The notes below the pieces were generated by a model. That model was given only the letters and a program-made list of their open reading frames with translations, was not told where the DNA came from and did not search any database. The position numbers were made by a program, and so were the translations under genes. Of a DNA stretch of 46,214 nucleotides, positions 7,695-15,604 are shown one piece after another. Within the stretch, counting starts at the first letter, position 1. Every line of letters begins with the position of its first letter. The DNA is from Oceanobacillus luteolus (GTDB lineage Bacteria > Bacillota > Bacilli > Bacillales > Amphibacillaceae): the NCBI RefSeq assembly GCF_023715655.1, contig NZ_JAMBON010000029.1, positions 1-46,214 of the forward strand, given 5' to 3'.

Positions 7695-8846
7695 TTATTC
7701 ATTTCTAAATTCAATCAATTCCTTTAATCTTTCTTCGTAGCTTTTATCTACCATATTGGAAATTAAAGCATCCACATCGTTGGAATTGAATTCAGGCAAT
7801 CGCTCATTAACTTCAATTAAAGTTTTTCTAGCTGCTTCATCATGAACAAAGGTGTCAACAATATGAACAGAAGCACCAGATAATATATATTCTTGTACTT
7901 CTTTTGGAAGTTTTTCTAAATCAGCTTGAATCTCACCGACGAAATAATGCTCATATTCAGATGGTGTTTTGAATTCTGTTCCGCTAACTTCCTCGAGATT
8001 CTTTGTAATTTCTTCGATTTCCCTTGATAATTCTTCAGATGCATCTTCAACCGAGGTTTCTCCAACTTCAATTGTTGTACCTAACTTTGTTAAATCCATC
8101 GAGTTCGCGATTTTCAATATTTCTTCCTTTTCAATCCCACGCGTAGATATCGTGATGATTTGGTTTTCACCAAAGATATGAAGGTTGCTAAAGTGAGCAA
8201 CATCCTCTGCCTCTAACCGGAGAATAGAAGGATGCCCAGCTAATTCAAATTCTTCAAATGATCCGTCTGTGTAGTCAAATTTAAATTGCCACATATCTTC
8301 TACACTTCCTTCTCCTAGATAAACGCTAAGAGATTGATCTTCAGGAAGATGGTAATCAGCATATGCATATGCTGATTCAGATACTTCTACTACGTGTTTT
8401 GGTTCAGCAGGCTCTTGTCCTGGGACATAAGTTGGAAGAATCAAGTTTATAATATCTATGAGAGGTTCAACACTCTCCGTCCTCTCACCATATTTACTTT
8501 CTCTTATAGTCTCTTGTTGCTCCGATTCATCCGCTTCATCAGCTTCATCTAATATAAAAAAGTTTTCTGTTTGGTTGTCCTGTGGTTTTGTTGATGATCC
8601 TTCGTTAAGACTGAGAATATCGGTTGCAAACAATTGATAACCAATGAATAGAAGGACTACAAACACACCAAAGCTAGATACATATTTAAGTCTGACAAAA
8701 TATTTTGCAGGCTGCTTCATGTCGTCTATGTTCAATAGCAGATTGCTCCGAGTCTGTTTTTTTTGTTTTCTAGTCATTATGATATCCCTATCCAGTTGTT
8801 GTAAATAGTCATCATAGACAGGCCGATTACTATATTGTTTTTTCAT
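7695..8846 (-). CDS. RsiX-like anti-sigma factor with DUF4367-type domain
   Basis: The 383-residue product has a cytoplasmic N-terminus of about 55 residues, one transmembrane helix (FGVFVVLLFIGYQLFA, about residues 60-75) and a long extracytoplasmic part. A domain like DUF4367 (about 140-250, ending ILKIANSMD) is followed by an acidic helical tail. The gene overlaps the sigma gene by 17 bases, with GGAGGGG upstream, so the pair is translationally coupled. The layout matches SigX-RsiX of B. subtilis, where the membrane protein holds the sigma factor. It contains a perfect 24-base palindrome at 8354-8377. Confidence 0.78.
   Translation of the reverse strand: MKKQYSNRPVYDDYLQQLDRDIIMTRKQKKQTRSNLLLNIDDMKQPAKYFVRLKYVSSFGVFVVLLFIGYQLFATDILSLNEGSSTKPQDNQTENFFILDEADEADESEQQETIRESKYGERTESVEPLIDIINLILPTYVPGQEPAEPKHVVEVSESAYAYADYHLPEDQSLSVYLGEGSVEDMWQFKFDYTDGSFEEFELAGHPSILRLEAEDVAHFSNLHIFGENQIITISTRGIEKEEILKIANSMDLTKLGTTIEVGETSVEDASEELSREIEEITKNLEEVSGTEFKTPSEYEHYFVGEIQADLEKLPKEVQEYILSGASVHIVDTFVHDEAARKTLIEVNERLPEFNSNDVDALISNMVDKSYEERLKELIEFRNE
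8354..8377. repeat. Perfect 24-base palindrome inside the anti-sigma gene
   Basis: The sequence reads AATCAGCATATG followed by its exact reverse complement, with no spacer. It encodes part of SESAYAYADYH. It may be chance or a protein-binding or cruciform-forming site. Confidence 0.9.
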
Positions 8847-9360
8847 TTAGAAACCCCTCCTTAGTAAGTTGTTTTTCTAAAGCGGGAATGGCCCGATGAA
8901 GAGTAGATTTAACCTTGCTTTCTGACCAATTCAAGATTTCACTTGTTTCTTTAATGCTGAAACCATTTAACTTTCTTAAAACAATCACTTCACGATAAGG
9001 TTGTTTGATGTTGCCCAACGCTCTATATAGCTCTTTTGAAGTTTCCCTAACCTCAACAATATCTGCTGGTAGTGGGTTGGTGTCTTCTTTGGTTCCAAAT
9101 ATATCCTTAAAGACACTTATCGGTTTTCGCTTTCTCATATAGTCGATGGTTATATTGCGAGCGATACTAAAAAGCCAAGTTTTCGGTTTTGCCCGTTCTT
9201 CAAATGAATGATACTTTTTATAAGCATTTAGCAATGTATCCTGAGTTAAGTCTTCCGCTAGTTGATAATCACGGACCATCATGAATATGTAACTGAATAT
9301 CGAATCACTGTAGCGATCGTACCATTCAGTAATTCCCCTTGTGATGTTGTCTTCTGCCAA
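8830..9360 (-). CDS. ECF sigma factor, SigX-like
   Basis: About 176 residues when started at the TTG at 9360, seven bases after GGGGGAG; earlier in-frame starts lack a ribosome binding site. Region 2 contains YQLAEDLTQDTLLNAYKKYHSF and PKTWLFSIARNITIDYMRKR. Region 4 contains GFSIKETSEILNWSESKVKS. These resemble B. subtilis SigX, which responds to cationic peptides and envelope charge; the assignment is by eye. An ECF-type promoter directly upstream (9397-9422) suggests autoregulation. Confidence 0.85.
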   Translation of the reverse strand: MAEDNITRGITEWYDRYSDSIFSYIFMMVRDYQLAEDLTQDTLLNAYKKYHSFEERAKPKTWLFSIARNITIDYMRKRKPISVFKDIFGTKEDTNPLPADIVEVRETSKELYRALGNIKQPYREVIVLRKLNGFSIKETSEILNWSESKVKSTLHRAIPALEKQLTKEGFLNEKTI

Positions 9361-9396
9361 AACAACTCTCCCCCTAGATTTTCTCATCGTTACTAA

Positions 9397-9422
9397 GACG
9401 TAATTGGAATTTAAAAGTTGCA
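9397..9422 (-). promoter_or_regulatory. Putative autoregulatory ECF promoter
   Basis: On the minus strand TGCAAC (9417-9422) and CGTC (9397-9400) are 16 bases apart, with CGTCTTA at the -10. This matches the Bacillus SigX/SigM/SigW type of promoter and lies 37 bases before the TTG start. Confidence 0.7.
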
Positions 9423-9443
9423 AATTTCGTTATTTAATTCTGA

Positions 9444-9476
9444 ATAAAAAAGAGTCGTCCCTTTTGACAACTCTTT
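9444..9476 (-). terminator. Terminator of the two-gene membrane protein operon
   Basis: On the minus strand AAAGAGTTGTC pairs with GACGACTCTTT and is followed by TTTTATT. It lies 46 bases past the stop of the 62-residue membrane protein. Confidence 0.75.
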
Positions 9477-9521
9477 AATGAACAAAGCATATTATTGAAC
9501 AATCCCTCTTTACATTTGAAT

Positions 9522-9710
9522 TCAAAATAAGAAATATAGAACAAAAAACACTAAAAGTGTCCAAGCATAAGAAATATGTATAGATTTTTGGCTTTGTTGG
9601 GAAGTTCTTTGTTTTTTGTATTCGAACGAAAAGATAAACAGGAAAATTAAAAATAAGAAATAAACAAGAAACACATAAATTGTGAATCGCCATTGTTCCA
9701 CCCATGTCAT
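9522..9710 (-). CDS. Small two-helix membrane protein
   Basis: The 62-residue protein starts at an ATG that overlaps the stop codon of the gene before it (ATGA). It has two hydrophobic helices joined by a basic loop (FEYKKQRTSQQSQKS). The tight overlap means it is made together with its upstream partner, probably as a pair in the membrane. No family is recognised. Confidence 0.55.
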   Translation of the reverse strand: MTWVEQWRFTIYVFLVYFLFLIFLFIFSFEYKKQRTSQQSQKSIHISYAWTLLVFFVLYFLF

Positions 9711-10018
9711 GATAGGCCGATCGTTCCACCCAATATAAATACAATTACTGATAAAACACCTATAATTACATTGATTTTTGGCATCCTTGACCATATCGGA
9801 TTATTAAGTAGACTTTTATCTTTTTTAGCCTCAAATAAGAAGATAAAATAAATAAAAGTTACAATCAATGCAACAATGAAAAAAGTACCGAATGAAGGTA
9901 TTACCGTAGTCCATTCTCCGGTTGTTAATTGAACGGTCCTGTCTTGACTTGTAAATTCTAACAACCACATAGATGTTACCATTAATAAAATCATTAGTAT
10001 TTGGTATAAAGTCCACAT
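9707..10018 (-). CDS. Small three-helix membrane protein
   Basis: The product has about 103 residues with three hydrophobic segments and a short hydrophilic loop after the first helix (EFTSQDRTVQLTTGEWT). I chose the ATG at 10018, nine bases after GGGGG, over the GTG just before it. It is the first gene of a two-gene operon with the 62-residue membrane protein. The function is unknown. Confidence 0.55.
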   Translation of the reverse strand: MWTLYQILMILLMVTSMWLLEFTSQDRTVQLTTGEWTTVIPSFGTFFIVALIVTFIYFIFLFEAKKDKSLLNNPIWSRMPKINVIIGVLSVIVFILGGTIGLS

Positions 10019-10138
10019 CACCTTTATCCCCCTATGTATCTACCGTATAAACAAATAAGTATAAGGTGACCCCCGCTTTGATCACCTTCATTAATTTTTG
10101 CACCGTTATAAAAGAATGAACCCGAAAGAGAACTGGTT

Positions 10139-10570
10139 TTATGCAAAGGAGTTTTCATCAGAAAGAATTGTATCTTTGATATAGTTCACATGCTCTATCA
10201 TGTGGCCGATGTTACCCTCTCCAGCGTATAAAGACATATCAAAAAAGTTTTGATCTAAATCAGACCAATACAGAATATTTTCATCACCAGAAACTGATAT
10301 TGCTCTCTTTAATCTACCAACATAAACCTCAACATAACAATCTTGAAGATGATAGGTAAAATCCATTAAATGATGTAATTTTATATCTTCTTTTGAAATA
10401 CTTGTTTCTTCAAGAAGCTCTCTGTAGGCGGCCTCAATACCTGCCTCTCCAACTTCAATTTTGCCACCCACTAAATTACTTAATCCTTTATAAGGGTATT
10501 TTAATCTTTTACACATCAACAACTTATCCAGTTTATTGTTGTAAACCATTATCACATTATAACCTTGCAT
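10139..10570 (-). CDS. Nudix hydrolase
   Basis: The 143-residue protein carries a Nudix box starting GGKIEVGEAGIEAAYRELLE and continuing EETSI. The REL..EE core that binds Mg2+ is intact; the usual Gly near the end is Ser. It should hydrolyse a nucleoside diphosphate linked to another group, perhaps an oxidised nucleotide as in MutT relatives; the substrate is not predictable. AGGGAG seven bases before the ATG supports the start. It stands alone or is transcribed with the small membrane gene upstream. Confidence 0.87.
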   Translation of the reverse strand: MQGYNVIMVYNNKLDKLLMCKRLKYPYKGLSNLVGGKIEVGEAGIEAAYRELLEETSISKEDIKLHHLMDFTYHLQDCYVEVYVGRLKRAISVSGDENILYWSDLDQNFFDMSLYAGEGNIGHMIEHVNYIKDTILSDENSFA

Positions 10571-10607
10571 TCAATCACTCCCTTATTAAACTAACTCCCT
10601 CAATATT

Positions 10608-10793
10608 TCATTCACTTCTATCTCTATTCCATTTATAAGGTTTCTTTGTCCAATGATAAAAAAGAATAATCAGGACCATTAAAATAGATATCCCTATGTT
10701 ATCAACCCAACGTACTTTCTGATAAAAAATCAACTGCCAAATAATTGCTACTACAAAATATATCAATGGAAGTCTAATACTCTTCCTAAACAT
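10608..10793 (-). CDS. Small two-helix membrane protein
   Basis: The 61-residue product has two hydrophobic helices (LPLIYFVVAIIWQLIFY and IGISILMVLIILFYHW) and a basic C-terminus (KKPYKWNRDRSE). A GGGTGG element precedes the ATG. It lies just upstream of the Nudix gene on the same strand. No family is recognised. Confidence 0.5.
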   Translation of the reverse strand: MFRKSIRLPLIYFVVAIIWQLIFYQKVRWVDNIGISILMVLIILFYHWTKKPYKWNRDRSE

Positions 10794-11007
10794 ACTACCA
10801 CCCGTTTTCGTTTTTTAGGATATGTCACTTTAATAGAATCAACTGAAGTCTGCTTGTAAAATTTTCCTTTAAATGAAATACTAACATAATATTCCAATAT
10901 TAAAACTCAAAATTTAATCAAAAAAAGGCGACCTTAATATGATCATCTTGTTAACGTTTGCATACGTAAGCTTAATATTTAATTATATTTTAAAATAATT
11001 TCAGGTT

Positions 11008-11454
11008 CTAATTTTCATGTTGGGTAAAACTTAATCGCATAAAAAGATAACCGTCTTCCATATCATCTGTCATTGTAAAACCTACGCTACTCCATAGTTT
11101 TTGTGCATTTATATTTTCTGGCTCCACTGGTAAAGAAATTTTACTTGCGTTGTAGTCTTTACGTAAATATTCAATGCAAAGCTTAGCTGCCGCTGTTCCG
11201 TAACCTCTTTTTTGAAAACGGCTGTCTATCATGAAATTTATTATTTGATGGTTCTCTTCGCCAATATACATTAAAACATAGCCGACCATCACATCATCCG
11301 CATAAATGGCAAAGGGGCGTGAATCATCATAAAAAACCCAAGCCTCTGCCAAAGACCACGCAACAGGATCTACGAAATCTGTATTGTCAACCGACACTTT
11401 CAAATTCAAACATTCTTCATAATTATCTTCGTTAATTGTTTTTAATGTCACCAA
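11008..11454 (-). CDS. GNAT-family N-acetyltransferase
   Basis: The 148-residue protein has the GNAT acetyl-CoA-binding motif A (FMIDSRFQKRGYGTAAAKL, with the Q-x2-G-x-G core) and motif B (NINAQKLWSSVGF). These enzymes move an acetyl group from acetyl-CoA to an amine. The resemblance to polyamine acetyltransferases of the BltD type is loose, so the substrate is left open. The start is a TTG seven bases after GGAG, with a GTG as the next codon. Confidence 0.85.
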   Translation of the reverse strand: MVTLKTINEDNYEECLNLKVSVDNTDFVDPVAWSLAEAWVFYDDSRPFAIYADDVMVGYVLMYIGEENHQIINFMIDSRFQKRGYGTAAAKLCIEYLRKDYNASKISLPVEPENINAQKLWSSVGFTMTDDMEDGYLFMRLSFTQHEN

Positions 11455-11588
11455 AGGAATTCTCCATTCTTAAACATCGCGTTTTTTAAACAATAAAATA
11501 CATTTGCTCTTTATCGCATCAACTCCCAGCATTGCCCAATTCTTCGGAAATTTATTGATTCGTGATCGATAACTATAAAAATATAACC

Positions 11589-11975
11589 TTATTTTCGACT
11601 TACAACTACTGCACCAATTCCACTTATTATAAAATATACAAATATCATGATCCATAAATAATATACGGAAACTTGTTCCATTCCAACAAAGGTGACGATA
11701 GCTAACAATAGAAAAGCTACACCAATAAAGATATTAGAAGCATAGACATAATATCTGATCATATTATAACGTGTTCGCTCATCTATATCAGGAGTATTAT
11801 CCTTTTTCATCCGATTTCTAATGAGATCAATAATAAAAAACAACAACACTCCAGAGAGAGAACCTAGTAATCCTGAAAGATTTAGTGTACCTGTAATAAG
11901 TTGTCCTAGTGTCATCCCAATCAAAGCACCGATTGCTCCAAACGTTAATATCCACTTACTAATTCTTTGCTTCAT
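11589..11975 (-). CDS. Membrane protein partnered with an Xre regulator
   Basis: The 128-residue protein has four hydrophobic helices: two at the N-terminus and two at the C-terminus, around a charged cytoplasmic loop (RNRMKKDNTPDIDERTRYN). Its ATG overlaps the stop codon of the Xre gene, and its Shine-Dalgarno sequence lies within that gene. Pairs of a short Xre repressor and a four-helix membrane protein are common in Bacillaceae; their role is not established. Confidence 0.7.
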   Translation of the reverse strand: MKQRISKWILTFGAIGALIGMTLGQLITGTLNLSGLLGSLSGVLLFFIIDLIRNRMKKDNTPDIDERTRYNMIRYYVYASNIFIGVAFLLLAIVTFVGMEQVSVYYLWIMIFVYFIISGIGAVVVSRK

Positions 11976-12184
11976 TTCTCTTCCTCCTCTTCCAAAATAA
12001 ATATTTTTTCAATGGGCATCTCAAAATACTTTACAATTTTCAAAGCCAATTCAAGACTGGGGTTATACTTATTATTTTCAATCGCTGTCATCGTTTGTCT
12101 TGTTACTTGCAGATCTTCTGCCATTTGTAACTGTTTGATGCCCTTTTCTCTTCGTATTTTCCGTATATTATTTTTAACTGGCAA
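11972..12184 (-). CDS. Xre-family transcriptional regulator, short form
   Basis: The roughly 70-residue protein is a single Cro/Xre helix-turn-helix domain (KQLQMAEDLQVTRQTMTAIE) with the IRKIRREKG opening of YozG/YgzD-type regulators and an acidic tail. I prefer the TTG start at 12184, seven bases after AGGTGGT; two GTG codons upstream overlap that site. A palindrome made of GTAAAGA/TCTTTAC in the leader is a good candidate for its own operator. Confidence 0.8.
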   Translation of the reverse strand: MPVKNNIRKIRREKGIKQLQMAEDLQVTRQTMTAIENNKYNPSLELALKIVKYFEMPIEKIFILEEEEEK

Positions 12185-12202
12185 TTCTTTCACCACCTGA
12201 AT

Positions 12203-12252
12203 GTAAAGACCTCTTTACTTTTTTATAACATAACCCCCTAAGTATGTAAAGA
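12203..12252 (-). promoter_or_regulatory. Xre promoter with candidate operators
   Basis: A perfect palindrome GTAAAGA-CC-TCTTTAC (12203-12218) and a further half-site GTAAAGAG (12245-12252) flank the likely promoter. On the minus strand TTTACA and TTATAA are about 16 bases apart. A repressor bound here would block both polymerase and ribosome. Confidence 0.6.
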
Positions 12253-12355
12253 GTTATTAACATTTTTATCGCATATAATCTATGTATCTTTCTTGTAGGC
12301 TTGCTATCTGTAAAGTTATTTCCGATGGTAAAAGCTAATACATACCATCATTTCC

Positions 12356-12397
12356 ATAAAAATAGGAGTACAAAACGCGATGCGTTTTGTACTCCTT
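12356..12397 (-). terminator. Strong intrinsic terminator
   Basis: A 15-base-pair stem (AGGAGTACAAAACGC and its complement) with a three-base loop is followed on the minus strand by TATTTTTA. It ends the transcript of the Cys-rich peptide gene. Confidence 0.85.
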
Positions 12398-12439
12398 ATC
12401 ATGTGTTAGTTATTGTTCTCTCTCCCAGAACAGCACCCA

Positions 12440-12595
12440 TTATTTAAATAGTATCTGATTTTTCAAGGCCAAAGATTCTATTTTTGATTCCTGGCATGTA
12501 CAATATTTCTTTCCGTCGCAGTAAAACTTTTGATACGATTCTGATTTGATGTAATTCACTACTTCATCACATTTGTCACAGATCATAATAAGCAT
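12440..12595 (-). CDS. Small Cys-rich peptide, possibly SR1P-like
   Basis: The 51-residue product begins MLIMICDKCDEVVNYIKSES and continues with FYCDGKKYCTCQ, giving a CxxC...C...CxC pattern that suggests a zinc ribbon. GGGGGG lies seven bases before the ATG. The size and Cys spacing recall SR1P, the GapA-binding peptide encoded on the dual-function RNA SR1 in Bacillus, and the strong terminator close behind fits a short RNA. This identification is tentative, because the family's central Tyr-Gly-x-Cys is replaced. Confidence 0.5.
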   Translation of the reverse strand: MLIMICDKCDEVVNYIKSESYQKFYCDGKKYCTCQESKIESLALKNQILFK

Positions 12596-12599
12596 TTTC

Positions 12600-12985
12600 C
12601 GTCCCCCCTTGTTATTAAGGTACATCATATAAATACATAAATCAACCCCAACCCCTTGCAGGACAAGGGAATTCATACAGGGACAATAAATGTCCCTAAA
12701 GTATTCACACCCGTGAAATTAGTGTTTTATGAGGTTGTTCAGGTCGGAACTAACTTGAAATTTGAAAAGGATGAAATTAATTTTTATGGTCATTTACTTG
12801 AAATAGGAAGAGCATTGCTCAATCTCAGTGGGCAGAAAGCAAATCATGCTAATACCTGTGATAATTTTGCGCCAATTCGACAATATAAACAAAAACAGGG
12901 ACTTCAATTCTTATGTGAATTGTGTCCCCAAAGAATATGTTCTTTAATGTTTTCTCCCCATCAAACGAACCCGTTACATTTTTAT
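12600..12985. other. Gene-poor stretch with GGGAC/GTCCC hairpins
   Basis: An open plus-strand frame runs through here, but it has no ribosome binding site and a low-quality translation. Two hairpins are seen: AGGGACA/TGTCCCT at 12679-12697, and a longer one with GGGAC and GTCCC ends at 12898-12928 that also contains AATTC/GAATT. They look like remnants of a small palindromic intergenic repeat. They mark the left edge of the accessory block. Confidence 0.45.
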
Positions 12986-13879
12986 TCATATTTGTTTTTT
13001 CAATCTCTCAATCTCTTGCACCTCTAAATGTGTAACATCCGAGATAAACTCCACACTTAATCCTTTCTTCAACATCTCCGTCGCAACTTCTTTTTTTCCT
13101 ATCTCTTTCCCAATTTCCTTGCCTAGCTCTTTCCCCTTCTCCTCATAAGATATTGGAATCTCCAAGATCTTCTCCGCTTCAGGTAAATTCCTTATCTCCT
13201 CCATTAACTTATCCTCCTCTTTTTTTGATAATTTTAGATACGTTTCAAAGAAGCCGTAAATCAATCGTTGTCTGGCTGGATCAAGTTCCATTCTTGTTAT
13301 CATCCGTAAAAATTCTTTTTTAACTTCTATTTTCTCATCTTCATTATATCCCATCTTGCTTAAAAGCGCCGCAGCAGCCGGGTTGTCCGAACGAATATAA
13401 TCGCGCCAATTCTTTTTCCGTAGGTGTAAGGTCAAATAATGAAATGTTAAAACATGAAAAAATGGAAATTCCATCGTGTATCTATTCTTTTCCCAATTTT
13501 CCTTGTAACTAAAAACGGCTATAGGTACAATAGGCTTTCTATATTTATTGTATAGCAAACTAAAATAGCGAAACATCCTTTCATGAAATTCTCTTTGCAC
13601 ATAACTCTGAGGCTCTATATGAACTATAATTACAACGTCTGTATTTCTTAACTTTGTCTCCACTACAATATCAAGACGACGGTTCTCACCTTGCAACACA
13701 TCTGTATACACTTCCTCGGAGATCGGTTTTATAGCTTGGAAATCAAGATGTTCATATACGTCCGGGAAAAATGCTTCAATAAATTCCTTAAAAAAGGTGT
13801 TGATGAGTTCTTTGTACAGTTGATCGTGCTTCATGTAAATGCGGGGTACTTCTCTTACTACTAGAGGCATTGCCAACAT
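12986..13879 (-). CDS. Rpn/PD-(D/E)XK nuclease-family protein
   Basis: The 297-residue protein belongs to the Rpn-type transposase/nuclease group. It has an N-terminal HDQLYKELINTFFKEFIEAFFP segment, then a restriction-like core with LDIVVETKL and VIIVHIEPQ (the D...E-x-Q pattern), and a basic helical tail with GKELGKEIGKEIGKKE repeats. Members cut DNA in a RecA-independent recombination reaction and are scattered widely as accessory genes. The start at 13879 has GAGGG seven bases upstream; an ATG at 13948 has too short a spacing. Confidence 0.8.
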   Translation of the reverse strand: MLAMPLVVREVPRIYMKHDQLYKELINTFFKEFIEAFFPDVYEHLDFQAIKPISEEVYTDVLQGENRRLDIVVETKLRNTDVVIIVHIEPQSYVQREFHERMFRYFSLLYNKYRKPIVPIAVFSYKENWEKNRYTMEFPFFHVLTFHYLTLHLRKKNWRDYIRSDNPAAAALLSKMGYNEDEKIEVKKEFLRMITRMELDPARQRLIYGFFETYLKLSKKEEDKLMEEIRNLPEAEKILEIPISYEEKGKELGKEIGKEIGKKEVATEMLKKGLSVEFISDVTHLEVQEIERLKKQI

Positions 13880-13983
13880 ATCACTTCCCTCAGAAATATT
13901 TTGGTGAGGTAACTGTATGTTATTCTGACCAAATAGTAGCACATACATTCTCCTCCTTCAACTAGTACAGAGCAATTATTGCG

Positions 13984-15276
13984 CTAAATACCTACCAGTT
14001 TTCCTTCTCTCTGTCTCAGTTCCCTCACCCTGCCATACTCCCGTAAAAACTCCATCTCCACTACTCCAGTCGGTCCGTTCCGATGTTTTGAAATGATCAC
14101 CTCCAGCACATTCTTTTTTTTACTGTCCTTGTTGTAATAGTCATCTCTGTATAAGAGAGCGATGACATCTGCATCTTGCTCGATATTTCCTGATTCTCTT
14201 AAATCAGACATGAGCGGACGTTTATCTTGTCTCGTTTCCACACTTCGGGAGAGCTGTGACAGCAGGACAATCGGGATCTCCAACTCCATTGCGAGCAGTT
14301 TCAGTTCCCTCGTAATCTCTCCAATTTCTAAATCGCGGCGTTCTTTTCGAAGGGTGGTTGGTGTAATGAGCTGGAGATAATCGATGAGGACAAGCTGATT
14401 TTTATTTACTGCATCAAGCTGATGCTTTCGTATTTCCGCGCGGATTTGTGCTATCGTTCGTTTGGAATCGATGATCTCCAGCTGCCAGTTGGATAGTTCC
14501 CCAATTGCTCGCATTGCCTGTTGATAATCCTCGGGTGAAAACCGATTATGTATATCGCGCCATTTCCCTCCATTCACAAGCGCTTGCGCTGAAATCATCC
14601 GCTTCAAGAGTTGGCGTCTTCCCATTTCCAGACTAAACAGAAGTGCTGACCCTCCATGCATACAATGACCTGCTGCCAAGTTCAGGGCGAATGCCGTCTT
14701 CCCGACAGAGGGTCTTGCAGCGACGATAATCAAATCTCCCCGCTGCATTCCTCCGGTAAGTTCGTCTAATGAACGGATACCTGTCATATGACCCAATTTC
14801 TCGGAGTTTGGATTCATCAGTTCTTCACTGATTCCAATCAACTCCTCAAAGGTACTGTTTTCTGTTTCAGATGCTATGAGTGAGCTGACATCCTTTAAGT
14901 CATTGACTAAACGATCCAAGCCAGATAGAGACGGCTCGATTAAAAACTCTTGTACGGCCTGCTTTGCCTGATGCAATTGATACGATTCGATTAAGATCTG
15001 CTCATAATGTTTGAATGTCGCAGTACTCGGAATCGATTCAAGGAGTTGTGTCAGGTATTGAACGCCTCCAATTGCTTCGATTTTATCTCCTAACACCGCT
15101 GTAAGGATCACCATATCAATGACTTGTTTCTCTCGATAAGCTTCTTCCATCGCCTCGAAGATGAGTTTATGCTCCTGGTATCTGAAGTAATTGGAATCGA
15201 TCTCCAATTCGTTGAACAGCTCGTTTTCAAGGAGTATCGAACCAAGCAAACTCGTTTCTGCATGGTACGTGTCCAT
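13984..15276 (-). CDS. Phage-type DnaB replicative helicase
   Basis: The 430-residue protein has the DnaB layout: an N-terminal helical domain (about 1-100), a linker, and a RecA-like ATPase. Walker A is ARPSVGKT (about 187-194), Walker B is LVLIDYLQL, and DLRESGNIEQDADVIALLYR is the conserved family motif. DnaB hexamers unwind DNA at forks. It follows a G39P-like loader and a DnaD-like protein in one operon, a set typical of phage or element replication rather than the chromosomal dnaB locus. All catalytic motifs are intact. Confidence 0.92.
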   Translation of the reverse strand: MDTYHAETSLLGSILLENELFNELEIDSNYFRYQEHKLIFEAMEEAYREKQVIDMVILTAVLGDKIEAIGGVQYLTQLLESIPSTATFKHYEQILIESYQLHQAKQAVQEFLIEPSLSGLDRLVNDLKDVSSLIASETENSTFEELIGISEELMNPNSEKLGHMTGIRSLDELTGGMQRGDLIIVAARPSVGKTAFALNLAAGHCMHGGSALLFSLEMGRRQLLKRMISAQALVNGGKWRDIHNRFSPEDYQQAMRAIGELSNWQLEIIDSKRTIAQIRAEIRKHQLDAVNKNQLVLIDYLQLITPTTLRKERRDLEIGEITRELKLLAMELEIPIVLLSQLSRSVETRQDKRPLMSDLRESGNIEQDADVIALLYRDDYYNKDSKKKNVLEVIISKHRNGPTGVVEMEFLREYGRVRELRQREGKLVGI

Positions 15277-15277
15277 C

Positions 15278-15604
15278 CTAGTCCCACCCTTTCTCCCGCA
15301 GTAACTGTTCCAGCTGCTCCTGGAACTCTAGTTTCATTTCCGGGGTAACCTTCATCGCTTCTTCCTTCCACCTTTCAATTTCCGCGAGTGGTGATTCTTC
15401 CTCCTCTTCATACGCGGCTATTTCACTGAGCTGTGGTGGATACGGGTGATGCATGACATGCTCACCCAAATTTTCCATCACTTTACGGAAATTCATTTTC
15501 TTTAAATTCGGTACTAAAATTTTTGCTTTACGCTCCGTCAGCTTGAACTTCGGATACATTTCCTCCATCGTATACAATACTTCCATTGCCTCATCAATCG
15601 TCAT
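15278..15604 (-). CDS. Helicase loader, G39P-like
   Basis: The roughly 108-residue protein resembles the SPP1 G39P loader/inhibitor, with an N-terminal helical domain (MTIDEAMEVLYTMEEMYPKF, then HHPYPPQLSEIA) and an acidic helical C-terminus ending LEQLLREKGWD. It should load the neighbouring DnaB onto DNA melted by the initiator. Its ATG overlaps the stop codon of the DnaD-like gene (ATGA), and its own stop is one base before the helicase ATG, so the three are tightly coupled. Confidence 0.82.
   Translation of the reverse strand: MTIDEAMEVLYTMEEMYPKFKLTERKAKILVPNLKKMNFRKVMENLGEHVMHHPYPPQLSEIAAYEEEEESPLAEIERWKEEAMKVTPEMKLEFQEQLEQLLREKGWD

Noticed and set aside
9475-9744. Frameshifted single gene spanning the two small membrane frames
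   Set aside because: The two frames meet at a clean ATGA overlap, so two coupled genes explain the sequence better than a frameshift.
12656-13027. Open plus-strand frame of 123 codons next to the Rpn gene
   Set aside because: It has no ribosome binding site, overlaps hairpins and the 3' end of a real gene, and its translation is unlike a folded protein.
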